This document shows positions 1-7,066 of a stretch of DNA of 17,153 nt, piece by piece. Below the pieces are notes generated by a model that was given only the letters and a program-made list of their open reading frames with translations, made no database searches and was not told the origin of the DNA. Numbering within the stretch: the stretch's first letter is position 1; each line of letters opens with the position of its first letter. A program made the position numbers and the translations under genes. The DNA is from Acidimicrobiaceae bacterium (GTDB taxonomy: Bacteria; Actinomycetota; Acidimicrobiia; Acidimicrobiales; Palsa-688): assembly GCA_003156795.1 (NCBI GenBank), contig PMHU01000139.1:5805-22957 (forward strand), written 5' to 3'.

Positions 1-390
1 CTGTCGATGGACTACGAGGTCTTCCTTGTGAGCCGGATGCACGAGGAGTGGGTCAATACCGGGGACAACGATCAGGCCGTGACGCTCGGTCAGGCCGAGA
101 CGGGCCGGGTGATCACCGCCGCAGCCCTGATCATGATCCTCGTCTTCGTATCGTTCATCTTCGGAGGGCAGCTGGTCATCAAGGAGTTCGGTCTCGGGTT
201 CGCGGCGGCGATCTTCATCGACGCATTCGTCATCCGCACGGTCCTGGTGCCGTCGGTAATGCACGTGATCGGGCGAGCCAACTGGTGGCTGCCCGGTTGG
301 CTGGACAGGGCGATCCCCAAGGTCCACGTAGAGGCGGCGGGCGTCCCCGCCGACCTGACTGAAAGCGACGCCTTGAGCTCGAGCCGCTGA
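1..390 (+). CDS. MMPL-family transporter, C-terminal fragment (5' end outside window)
   Basis: Open from the first base in frame 1, so this is the last 129 residues of a larger gene. The opening residues SMDYEVFLVSRM match the motif that follows a transmembrane helix in the second permease half of MMPL/RND-type proteins. Two hydrophobic stretches follow (about residues 37-55 and 57-91), the latter holding the typical FVIRTVLVPS segment, and then a short hydrophilic tail. MMPL proteins move lipids, hydrophobic compounds or drugs across the inner membrane using proton motive force; the substrate cannot be read from this fragment. An internal ATG at position 7 is the M of the motif and not a real start. 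The stop lies three bases from the stop of the convergent ctaG-like gene, with no room for a terminator. Confidence 0.9.
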   Translation: MSMDYEVFLVSRMHEEWVNTGDNDQAVTLGQAETGRVITAAALIMILVFVSFIFGGQLVIKEFGLGFAAAIFIDAFVIRTVLVPSVMHVIGRANWWLPGWLDRAIPKVHVEAAGVPADLTESDALSSSR

Positions 391-393
391 GCG

Positions 394-1476
394 TCAGTCC
401 TGGCGCTCGGGAGCTACCGGTCGCTCGGATCCGTTCGCCGGTCTGGCGTTGGCGCTCGTAAGTGGGACCTTACCCGTGCGCGCCAACCAGTTGGCTTCCC
501 AAACCGACAAGCCGGTCGGTGCGTTTCGAACCGGGCCAGCATCTGAAGATCCCGGTTCTTCCGTCGACACCGGTGAGGGAGGTGTGGATGCGAGGGCGAC
601 GCGGTTGGCCGCCCGGGCGTCTTCGCGAGCTGCGGCGCGCTCGTCAGAGCGCATCCACTGCCAGAAGATCGGTAGGAATCCGCCGATGGTGGCCGCTTCC
701 GTCGAGACCCACAGGAGGGCGCCGCCGGCGTGGGTGCTGGCCAACGTGTACATCGAGGCGATCGGAGTCCGCTGCGAGAGAATGGCCAGCCCCAGTATCA
801 CCTCTGGAGGTCCTCCGAGCAGGACGTTGACCATCCTGGCTCCGTATCCCATTTTCCAGTGCACGATCGGGTCGAGGCCGACCATGGGCCACCAGTAGAG
901 GGTGCCTCCGAAGAGAAACACCAGGTTCAGTGCATCCATCAGGGCCATGTGGTGCATGGCGGTGTTGATCAGCGAGCTCAGGAAGAAGGCGAACATGATC
1001 CCGAAGTACAGCGACCACACTGCGATCGGATGGGTGATCACGGCCACGACGGGCGACTTCAAGGTCCGCAACCATCGCTGCTTGGTCCGCCGGCTCGCGG
1101 TCTGGAGCAGGAGGGTCGACGGGGCGCCGAGCGCGAGCAGCGGGGGGGCCACCACCATGAGCAGCAGGTGCTGGATGATGTGGGCTTGGAAGTAGGTGCC
1201 GGTAAACGTCGCGACCGGTGATTGCAGGGCCAGGTCGATGGCGACCAGCCCGGCGAGGAAGGCCAAGGTCCGGTTCCGCGGCCACCGGCGGCCGCGGGCC
1301 GAAAGGGTCCAGTCGGCGCGCAAGTACCAATAGCCCACTGCGATCAGCGCGGCGAGGACGCCGAGGGCGAACGGGCCGCTCTGCCATTGGGTCAGGGCCG
1401 TATGCAGGGACAGCTCGACCCTCCTCATCCCGCCCATGTCGCCCATGGACCCACCGGCGCTGGCGACGATCGCCAT
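394..1476 (-). CDS. ctaG: CtaG-type cytochrome c oxidase assembly membrane protein (caa3_CtaG family)
   Basis: A 360-residue polytopic membrane protein with about seven hydrophobic segments between residues 35 and 275. It carries the family's histidine-rich helix features: QAHIIQHLLL (H99, H103), THP (H149), MHHM (H175, H176), and the YWWPMVGLDP loop near residue 200. Proteins of this family assist the biogenesis of caa3-type haem-copper oxidases, probably in copper handling in the membrane. I chose ATG 1476, which overlaps the stop of the upstream gene by one base (TGATG), so translation is probably coupled. The open frame continues to 1803, but that extension is arginine-rich out-of-frame sequence of the upstream gene. 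A second ATG at 1446 is also possible. The N-terminus contains a methionine cluster (M11, M14, M17), and an approximately 80-residue hydrophilic tail follows the last helix. It is the third gene of the SCO operon. Confidence 0.85.
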   Translation of the reverse strand: MAIVASAGGSMGDMGGMRRVELSLHTALTQWQSGPFALGVLAALIAVGYWYLRADWTLSARGRRWPRNRTLAFLAGLVAIDLALQSPVATFTGTYFQAHIIQHLLLMVVAPPLLALGAPSTLLLQTASRRTKQRWLRTLKSPVVAVITHPIAVWSLYFGIMFAFFLSSLINTAMHHMALMDALNLVFLFGGTLYWWPMVGLDPIVHWKMGYGARMVNVLLGGPPEVILGLAILSQRTPIASMYTLASTHAGGALLWVSTEAATIGGFLPIFWQWMRSDERAAAREDARAANRVALASTPPSPVSTEEPGSSDAGPVRNAPTGLSVWEANWLARTGKVPLTSANARPANGSERPVAPERQD

Positions 1477-2711
1477 CAGCTGGAGGAGCCGTAATCGATG
1501 GGCACCTGCATCACCTGTCCCTTGTGCCAGCCGCTGGAGTTCGGGCCGAGACTCCACACGGTCAAGACTGCGGCGCTTACCGCGAGCGCTTCGACCGTAG
1601 TACCCGGGCCGAAGGCAAGCGTCTCGGTGCCGATGGGTGGGGTCGGCAGCGCTGTCCACGGCGCCGCTTGACCGGAGACGACCTCGGCCCGAGCGGGGCC
1701 CGACGAGTCGGCCAGCAAGACGAACAGTCCGCTCGTGCCCACGGAGCCGATGGACCTGACCGCTTCGGAGGCCGAAAGTCGAATCGGTTGGGATAGGCGC
1801 CACGTCTGGCCGCTATCGCCGCTCCACGCCGCTAGTACGCGGGACCCGAACGGGCCGGTGACGGTGAGCAGGCAGGACAGCCCCTCGCTCGTCGGCTCCA
1901 GGGCCATCACTGATACCGAACCCGCCCGCAGAGACTCCGGCAGGGCGGGCCCGACGAGCCGCCAACTTCCGTGGCTCGGCGCCAATAGGCCGACGACACC
2001 GGAGTGGACGCAGCGCGCCCCGATGGCGGGCACCTTGCCTTCGAAGGCGACCGCTGTGAGCGCGGCGACACTACACGCCTGTCCCGCCCCCGACGCCGCG
2101 AGGTCTCGGCGCGATACGAGGGTCTGCCAACTGGAAAGGTGCTCGGAGTCGAGGACCGACTGCCCGGCGGCGCTCGTCGGCGCGTCGGTAAGGGCGAGCG
2201 ACCGGCCGGAGGGGCCGGCCGCCAGGGCGCTCGGATAGGCGCCGAGCCCGTACGGAAGCAGCCCGTTGGTCCACGTGTGTCCCCCGTCGAACGTGTCGAT
2301 GAGAGGTGAGAAGGTGAGGAGATTGGTAGGCCGCACCCCAACGATCAGGGACTTCCCCTGAGAGGACGCGAGGACCAGCCCGCCGTTGGTCGCGACTGCG
2401 GTGGCTTTGACCTGGTCGGTCCACGACGTGGCTCCAGTGGGTCGGAAGAGCAGCTGCCAGAAGGTGTTCAGGGGCTGGCTCAACTGGCCCATGGCTACGG
2501 TGGCCCAGGTGCCGTCTGACGTCGCGACGGTGGTCGCCAGCGACGAGATGTCTTGCCCGGACGGGCTGGGAGAAGCTACGTCGGTGCTCGAGATGCCCTT
2601 GGAGCAGGACGTGGCGCAGGCAGCAATCAGGGCCGCGCCGGCCAACGTGGCCGTGGCCTTACGTCCCCAGGCTGCGAAGCCTGTCCCGGGTGAGGGCAGA
2701 GCGAACCTCAT
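1476..2711 (-). CDS. Secreted lipoprotein with Asp-box (BNR/sialidase-like) beta-propeller signatures
   Basis: A 411-residue protein. Residues 1-32 form a lipoprotein signal: basic start, hydrophobic ATLAGAALIAAC, with a lipobox-like IAAC and C32 as the probable lipidated cysteine (C36 is an alternative). A Ser/Pro-rich linker follows. The rest is predicted beta-rich, with two Asp-box motifs, FDGGHTW (141-147) and SGDSGQTW (297-304), typical of BNR beta-propellers. I see no sialidase catalytic set and assign no enzymatic role. Three cysteines (C213, C234, C280) lie in the mature part. The start ATG overlaps the stop of the SCO-fusion gene by four bases (ATGA), and the stop overlaps the ctaG start, so all three should be co-translated. 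This context suggests an extracytoplasmic partner in oxidase assembly or copper delivery, but that is inference. Confidence 0.75.
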   Translation of the reverse strand: MRFALPSPGTGFAAWGRKATATLAGAALIAACATSCSKGISSTDVASPSPSGQDISSLATTVATSDGTWATVAMGQLSQPLNTFWQLLFRPTGATSWTDQVKATAVATNGGLVLASSQGKSLIVGVRPTNLLTFSPLIDTFDGGHTWTNGLLPYGLGAYPSALAAGPSGRSLALTDAPTSAAGQSVLDSEHLSSWQTLVSRRDLAASGAGQACSVAALTAVAFEGKVPAIGARCVHSGVVGLLAPSHGSWRLVGPALPESLRAGSVSVMALEPTSEGLSCLLTVTGPFGSRVLAAWSGDSGQTWRLSQPIRLSASEAVRSIGSVGTSGLFVLLADSSGPARAEVVSGQAAPWTALPTPPIGTETLAFGPGTTVEALAVSAAVLTVWSLGPNSSGWHKGQVMQVPIDYGSSS

Positions 2712-4576
2712 CTGGAGTGCAGCGCGCTCTTGATTCCGTTCGCGAGTGTCTGGGCGAATGAAGATCCCGTGGCCTGCGTGGCGGGGCCGGGGTCGGCGTC
2801 CAACACTTCGCGGGTATGACCGTCTGGATCGATGACGTATACGACGTCACTGTGGTCGATCATGGCGCCGCCATTCTCGTAGGCGACTTCCACCGCGAAG
2901 GACCTCCATACATTCTCAAGGGTCGGCAACGATCCGGTCAGGTACTCCCAGTTGGCGACGTGTTCGAGTCCTTCCTGCTGATCAAAGGCGGCGAGAAAAT
3001 CACGGCTGATGTAGCGGGGGTTGGCGTCGATGGCGACGAGCGCGACGTGGCCCGATTCGCTACCCAGGAGCTTTGACGCGGCTCGAAACTCCTGGGCGAT
3101 CACGGGACAGTCAGAGGTGCAGACCGGGTCGAGGAACGTGAGCGCTATCGCCTTCCCCCGCAAGCCGGCCAGCGTGACCTGTCGTCCGTTCTGATCGACG
3201 AGGTCGAACGCGGGCGCCGGCATATCGGTCGTGGTCGGTGGACCGTCGATGGCTTCGGTGAGGATGGGGTCGGCGTTCGGGTTGGCTGCCGCGAACGCCA
3301 TCGGGGCGGCGCCGACGAGCAGGATCCCGATTGCCGACAGCGCCGCGATGGACCGGAAAGCGTACGCTGGGTCGGCGCTCAGCCGCTCTCGCCACGGAAC
3401 CCTTGCCGCCGCGTCGGCAACGTGCATGCTAACTACTTCGGTGCTCGGGGCGGGGATCCGGACGAGGGCCAGATATCCGGCGGCGAACACCAGCGCCATG
3501 GGGATCATGCTGTTGGGATCAGTTCCTACGCCCCCGAAGAATCCCAGGTCCTCGACCAGGATCCAGTCGGCCAAGCAGAGCACGATCCCGGCGGCGACCC
3601 CGATGCGCACGACGCCGGGTCTTCCGGTCAAAAACGCGGCGCCGACGGCGCCGAGGGCGATGACGGCAAAGAGGTTGACGACCCAGCCGTGGCTTGCGTC
3701 AAATGACGAGAAGCTTGATACGAGCGACGAGGCGAGGTGGGGCTGCGGGGTCTGGGCCATCTGCTGGAGCATCGAGGTCAGCGTCCCGGCGTTCTCAGCG
3801 CGCCCGGCCTGCCCTTGCCAGAAGCCCCGCCCGGGCCAGGCTTGCAACACGGCCATGCCGACGAAGAACAGGCCCATGACGGCGAGGATCAGCCGGCCCA
3901 GGCGGGCTTGCAGCCACGAACGTTCCGGCAAGGCGATGAGGACGCCGGCCATGCAATAGAACAGGACCGCGCCTGGCGCGCCGAACAGCCAGCTGAGCCC
4001 GGGGGCGAAGATGCCTCCGAAGGATTCGCCGAACACCCACACGGCGAGGCCCCAAGCGACGCTTGCGACCCCGCCCAATCGCGACCAATTGCCTCGGGGT
4101 GCGGCGAGCAGCCAGAGGCCGATGCCGACCTGTATCCACACTGCCGCCGCGGCCATCGACACCGGATGGTACGTCCAGACCGTCGATCCGCTGTTGACCA
4201 GGTGCTGGACCCAGGTCGGCGATGCGGCAGCGGTCGGCTGGACCGCTTGGGGGATCATTCCGAGCGGCATGGAAGCCTGACCCTGCAAGATCCCGTCGAA
4301 GATCCAGATGAGCCCGAATGAGATCCGGATGAGGCGCCGGGCGACCGGCTCGGGTGCGACGGCCCCAGTCACGCCACCAGTCACCGTTCCCTTCTCGCTG
4401 GCGCCCGACTCGCTAAGGACGGCCCGCCTCAGCTGAATGGATCGCAGGAAACTCCACGCGATCGCGACGAGGGTGAGGAGCAGAAAGATGACGAAGCCCT
4501 GGTGAAAAAGGGCCCGGTGGAAAGCGGCGACGATGGTGGGGTCGTTGGTGCTCAGACCGCTACCCATTCCGGGCAC
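2708..4576 (-). CDS. Polytopic membrane domain fused to SCO1/SenC-type copper chaperone (redoxin) domain
   Basis: A 622-residue protein. Residues 1-430 hold about nine or ten hydrophobic segments (near 27-47, 84-96, 139-159, 167-187, 197-217, 227-247, 298-317, 322-342, 355-372, 408-430). I do not securely recognise this membrane part; a DoxX-like relationship is possible. Residues 452-622 are a thioredoxin-fold SCO domain: APAFDLVDQNGRQVTL opening, the metal-binding CTSDCP (C486, C490; CxxxC) and the conserved histidine in MIDHSD (H575). SCO proteins deliver copper to, or reduce, the CuA site of cytochrome c oxidase on the outer face of the membrane. The usual SCO protein is about 200 residues with one anchor, so this is a large fusion. 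GTG 4576 is preferred over ATG 4567 because a strong Shine-Dalgarno sequence lies five bases upstream of it. It is the first gene of the operon with the propeller lipoprotein and ctaG. Confidence 0.85.
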   Translation of the reverse strand: MPGMGSGLSTNDPTIVAAFHRALFHQGFVIFLLLTLVAIAWSFLRSIQLRRAVLSESGASEKGTVTGGVTGAVAPEPVARRLIRISFGLIWIFDGILQGQASMPLGMIPQAVQPTAAASPTWVQHLVNSGSTVWTYHPVSMAAAAVWIQVGIGLWLLAAPRGNWSRLGGVASVAWGLAVWVFGESFGGIFAPGLSWLFGAPGAVLFYCMAGVLIALPERSWLQARLGRLILAVMGLFFVGMAVLQAWPGRGFWQGQAGRAENAGTLTSMLQQMAQTPQPHLASSLVSSFSSFDASHGWVVNLFAVIALGAVGAAFLTGRPGVVRIGVAAGIVLCLADWILVEDLGFFGGVGTDPNSMIPMALVFAAGYLALVRIPAPSTEVVSMHVADAAARVPWRERLSADPAYAFRSIAALSAIGILLVGAAPMAFAAANPNADPILTEAIDGPPTTTDMPAPAFDLVDQNGRQVTLAGLRGKAIALTFLDPVCTSDCPVIAQEFRAASKLLGSESGHVALVAIDANPRYISRDFLAAFDQQEGLEHVANWEYLTGSLPTLENVWRSFAVEVAYENGGAMIDHSDVVYVIDPDGHTREVLDADPGPATQATGSSFAQTLANGIKSALHSR

Positions 4577-4581
4577 AGTCG

Positions 4582-4592
4582 CCTACCTTTCC
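4582..4592 (-). promoter_or_regulatory. Ribosome binding site of the SCO-fusion gene
   Basis: On the minus strand the sequence reads GGAAAGGTAGG followed by a five-base spacer (CGACT) and GTG. This purine-rich block decides for the GTG at 4576 rather than the ATG three codons later, which would sit 14 bases away. Confidence 0.6.
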
Positions 4593-4686
4593 AATCCGGC
4601 TGGATGCAACAGCCCGACGATAATGGACCCCCTCGTCAGGCCGACAGTCGGGCCGGTGCTTCTGGGTGGGGGTCGTAGATGCTTGA

Positions 4687-4710
4687 CTGGTGCAGCAACA
4701 GCAGCACCGG
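4687..4710 (+). other. Hairpin in the leader of the PilZ gene
   Basis: An imperfect inverted repeat. The arms 4689-4696 (GGTGCAGC) and 4701-4708 (GCAGCACC) pair with one A-A mismatch around an AACA loop. In RNA the stem extends outward by a U-G and a C-G pair (4688/4709, 4687/4710). It ends 15 bases before the Shine-Dalgarno site of the PilZ gene. There is no T-run, so it is not a standard terminator. It may be an RNA leader structure or a protein binding site, or chance in GC-rich DNA. Confidence 0.35.
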
Positions 4711-4725
4711 AGCGATCGCCGACCC

Positions 4726-4731
4726 GGAGGG
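4726..4731 (+). promoter_or_regulatory. Ribosome binding site of the PilZ gene
   Basis: GGAGGG with a five-base spacer (ACGGT) before ATG 4737. It is among the strongest Shine-Dalgarno sites in the window and fixes the start, ruling out the longer open frame that begins at 4533. Confidence 0.8.
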
Positions 4732-4736
4732 ACGGT

Positions 4737-5318
4737 ATGGATCACGCAAACTGGTTGGAAAGCTTGGAGGGCCACCCGGCTCTGATCGAGGGAGAAGCCC
4801 TGGAAGTGACGGGTACCGCCGCCTTGCTTGAAGGCGACGTCGTGGTCGTCGCCTGTGACCAGGAGTGCTGGTCGAGCGGTGAAGCCCGCCAGGTGACCAT
4901 AAGCGTTTTCGCTCCTGAGGCCCTGTTCCGGCTTTCCGGCCAGGCGACTTCGGAGGGGCTGACCGTGACGTGTGAGCCTGGAATCGCGATCGAACGCATC
5001 CAGCGTCGGCGCTGGCCCCGCCGCCGGATGGATCTGGTCGTCACCCTGTGCCCGGTCGACGACGGCTCCCGCCTGGCGGGGATACCGGGCCGGACCGTCG
5101 ACGTGAGCGTCGGCGGGCTGTGCGTGGAGACCCTTCGGCCGGTGGAGGGCGCCGGCGACCCCATGGTCATCCTCAAGCTCCCGGACGGCACGACCATCGT
5201 TTCCGGGGCGTCCACGGTGGCGGTCGAGGAGTTCGGGGACGGGTGGCGCTACCGTCTGGCTTTCAGCGAGCTGGAGGAGGACGACGCCCGACGTCTAGCT
5301 GCGCTGACCAGCGTTTGA
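4737..5318 (+). CDS. PilZ-domain protein, probable c-di-GMP receptor (YcgR-like layout)
   Basis: A 193-residue soluble protein. The C-terminal half is a PilZ domain: an arginine-rich RxxxR element in QRRRWPRRR (about 89-97) and, after about 25 residues, DVSVGG (D122, S124, G127), matching the (D/N)xSxxG motif. These two elements bind c-di-GMP in the family. Residues 13-88 are predicted beta-rich and resemble in size and placement the N-terminal barrel of YcgR-like proteins; this part is less certain. Such proteins usually act in the cytoplasm as effectors that tune motility, pili or exopolysaccharide. Its stop is five bases from the stop of the convergent prepilin operon, which makes the pili its most obvious target, by inference. 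It diverges from the SCO operon across a 160-base region. Confidence 0.85.
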   Translation: MDHANWLESLEGHPALIEGEALEVTGTAALLEGDVVVVACDQECWSSGEARQVTISVFAPEALFRLSGQATSEGLTVTCEPGIAIERIQRRRWPRRRMDLVVTLCPVDDGSRLAGIPGRTVDVSVGGLCVETLRPVEGAGDPMVILKLPDGTTIVSGASTVAVEEFGDGWRYRLAFSELEEDDARRLAALTSV

Positions 5319-5323
5319 GGCCG

Positions 5324-7066
5324 TTAGCAGGTCGTCGTCGCCGGCGTGGGCGTGGCGTTGCACTCCGCGAAGCTGGAATCGATCCAGTTCGGCAGGGTGG
5401 GCGATGTGAAGTACGGGGGCTGTTGGAACTTGAGGCGGTTGTCGTAGGTGTAGTCCTTCGAGTAGCCGTCCACCAGGGTCCCTGACGAGTTGTGCGCTCC
5501 CACCGGACCGCGGTACTCCTGGGCGATGCTGCCGTTGAGGGTGAGCGTCCCAAGAGTCCCGTCAGACGACCACCCCGGCAGCCACAAGGAGTGGTCGAGG
5601 GCGACCATGGCCGCGTCGATGGTGAGGTTGGACACAGTACTCATGGTCTTGGTCTGGCTGCCCAGCTGATACGTGTTGCTGTCGGGCAGCTGGATGTAGT
5701 TGGTGGCCGAGAGGCCGATCATGTCCGTGCCCGTCAGGCTGTCGGCATCGGTCAAGCTTCCCGTATCCCCGGAGGGACAGGTCGAGGGACACCCAATTGT
5801 GATGTTGTTTTGCGAGCCGACCGTGACCTGGCCGTTGACCGACCCGCTCACGTAGGCGTTGGCGTCGCACGTCGAGCTGGCGCAGCTGGAAGGGTTTTCG
5901 TCGTAGATGAGGCCGTTGGGGGGCAGGTTGACGGTGGCAACCCCGTTGGTCGATCCGGTGGGATTCGTCCCGCAGGCCGAGGTGGACCAGGAGCTGCTCA
6001 GCACCGAGGACATGTAGGTGGAACCGGCCGGCAGCGTCACCGTCATGGTGCCGGTGTTGTTGAACACGATCCCGACGGGCCCGGCGTAGGCGCATCCACC
6101 GCCGGAGTTGGTCGTGGCCAGGTCGTTTTCCAGGTTCGTGTTGGTCGCCGGGAACGGCTCGTCGGCTCCGCCGGCCGGCTGGGCGCCGGTGCCGCCGAAC
6201 GTCGGAGTGCCTGAGCAAGTGCTGTCGTAGGAGCCCGGGTTGCCGTACGAGGTGCTGCCGGCCACGCTGGCGGCCGTGCCTTGATCGTACGCTGACGTCG
6301 CCCCTTGCGGGAAGGCGGCCGCCCCACATATGTGAAACTCGTCGTTGGAGAATATGGGTCCATTGAGGGTGTCCTCGGAAACGAAGTCGATGGCGTAGTT
6401 GGAGCAGTTGGTCGAGTCCGGTCCGTAAGCCTTGGTGTAGGAGTTGTACTGCCAGGCGTGGTACAGACAGTCCTGCGTGTAGGTCAGGCTCTTGCCCCCT
6501 ACCGTGGCCGAGAAACCGGAGACGATGGCCGGGTCGTCTATCTCGTAGTCGGTGAAGTAGAGGAAGCTGGTGAAACCGGTCAGTGATATGCCTTCTTTGA
6601 TCGTTCGCACCGTGTAGCTCTTGCTGGTGGCGGGGTTTTGCCCGGCGGCGCCCGACACGATGAGATACACGATCCCGGTCTTGGCCGTGTTCGTGCTGTT
6701 GACCGCGTAGCGGTACCACTCGCTGACGTTCGTTCCCGCCACCGCCGCCCACGTGGTCCAGGTGGGCGTACCGCTGCTGTCGTTCTCGAGGGCCGGGTTG
6801 GTGGAGTCGTACTGAGACAGGTAATAGGCCGTGTTGTTGTCCAGCCGGTTGATGTAGTCCTGGACCCCTGATTCGGCCGCTTGCAACGCGGCTTGGAAGT
6901 CCTGCGACTGGCGGGCCAGAGGCAGGGCTTGGATTCCTTCGTTGAAGATGACGGTGATGAGGGTCACGATCACGAACATGACGATGATGGTGATCACCAA
7001 GGCCATGCCGTTCTCCGAGGACTTCCCCCGAGCTGCCGCGTTCTTATGTAGTGGTCGTCGTTTCAT
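5324..7066 (-). CDS. PilX/GspK-like prepilin-type protein with large cysteine-rich ectodomain
   Basis: About 580 residues. A basic N-terminus leads to GMALVITIIVMFVIVTLITVI, a class III-like prepilin signal with cleavage expected after G20; position +5 is Ile rather than Glu, as in PilX/GspK-type minor pilins. The long ectodomain is rich in Ser, Thr, Gly and Asn and has twelve cysteines, one of them the final residue. Near the C-terminus the segments NLTIDAAMVALDHS, GSIAQEYRGPVG and YTYDNRLKFQQPPYF resemble a block I recall from other large PilX-like pilus proteins. The likely role is a minor pilin at the tip of a type IV pilus or pseudopilus. ATG 7066 is chosen because it gives a normal basic leader; a TTG at 7078 is in frame and less likely. 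It overlaps the upstream prepilin gene by 23 bases, and no Shine-Dalgarno sequence is visible, so coupling is likely. Confidence 0.75.
   Translation of the reverse strand: MKRRPLHKNAAARGKSSENGMALVITIIVMFVIVTLITVIFNEGIQALPLARQSQDFQAALQAAESGVQDYINRLDNNTAYYLSQYDSTNPALENDSSGTPTWTTWAAVAGTNVSEWYRYAVNSTNTAKTGIVYLIVSGAAGQNPATSKSYTVRTIKEGISLTGFTSFLYFTDYEIDDPAIVSGFSATVGGKSLTYTQDCLYHAWQYNSYTKAYGPDSTNCSNYAIDFVSEDTLNGPIFSNDEFHICGAAAFPQGATSAYDQGTAASVAGSTSYGNPGSYDSTCSGTPTFGGTGAQPAGGADEPFPATNTNLENDLATTNSGGGCAYAGPVGIVFNNTGTMTVTLPAGSTYMSSVLSSSWSTSACGTNPTGSTNGVATVNLPPNGLIYDENPSSCASSTCDANAYVSGSVNGQVTVGSQNNITIGCPSTCPSGDTGSLTDADSLTGTDMIGLSATNYIQLPDSNTYQLGSQTKTMSTVSNLTIDAAMVALDHSLWLPGWSSDGTLGTLTLNGSIAQEYRGPVGAHNSSGTLVDGYSKDYTYDNRLKFQQPPYFTSPTLPNWIDSSFAECNATPTPATTTC

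Noticed and set aside
1477..1803. N-terminal extension of the ctaG-like open frame
   Set aside because: The extra 109 residues are Arg/Gly-rich out-of-frame sequence overlapping the propeller lipoprotein gene, which has clear signal peptide and Asp-box motifs in its own frame.
4619..4624. GATAAT as a -10 box for the PilZ gene
   Set aside because: Good hexamer, but no -35-like sequence at 16-18 bases upstream; left unannotated.
4683..4711. TTGACT at 4683-4688 as a -35 box for the PilZ gene
   Set aside because: No -10-like hexamer lies 16-18 bases downstream.
4533..4736. Longer PilZ open frame with 68 extra residues
   Set aside because: It overlaps the start of the SCO-fusion gene, has no domain character, and ATG 4737 has a strong Shine-Dalgarno site.
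5562..6752. Long minus-strand open frame of 396 codons inside the PilX-like gene
   Set aside because: Arg/His/Gly-rich composition without domains is typical of an off-frame shadow in GC-rich DNA; the alternative frame has a prepilin signal and conserved segments.
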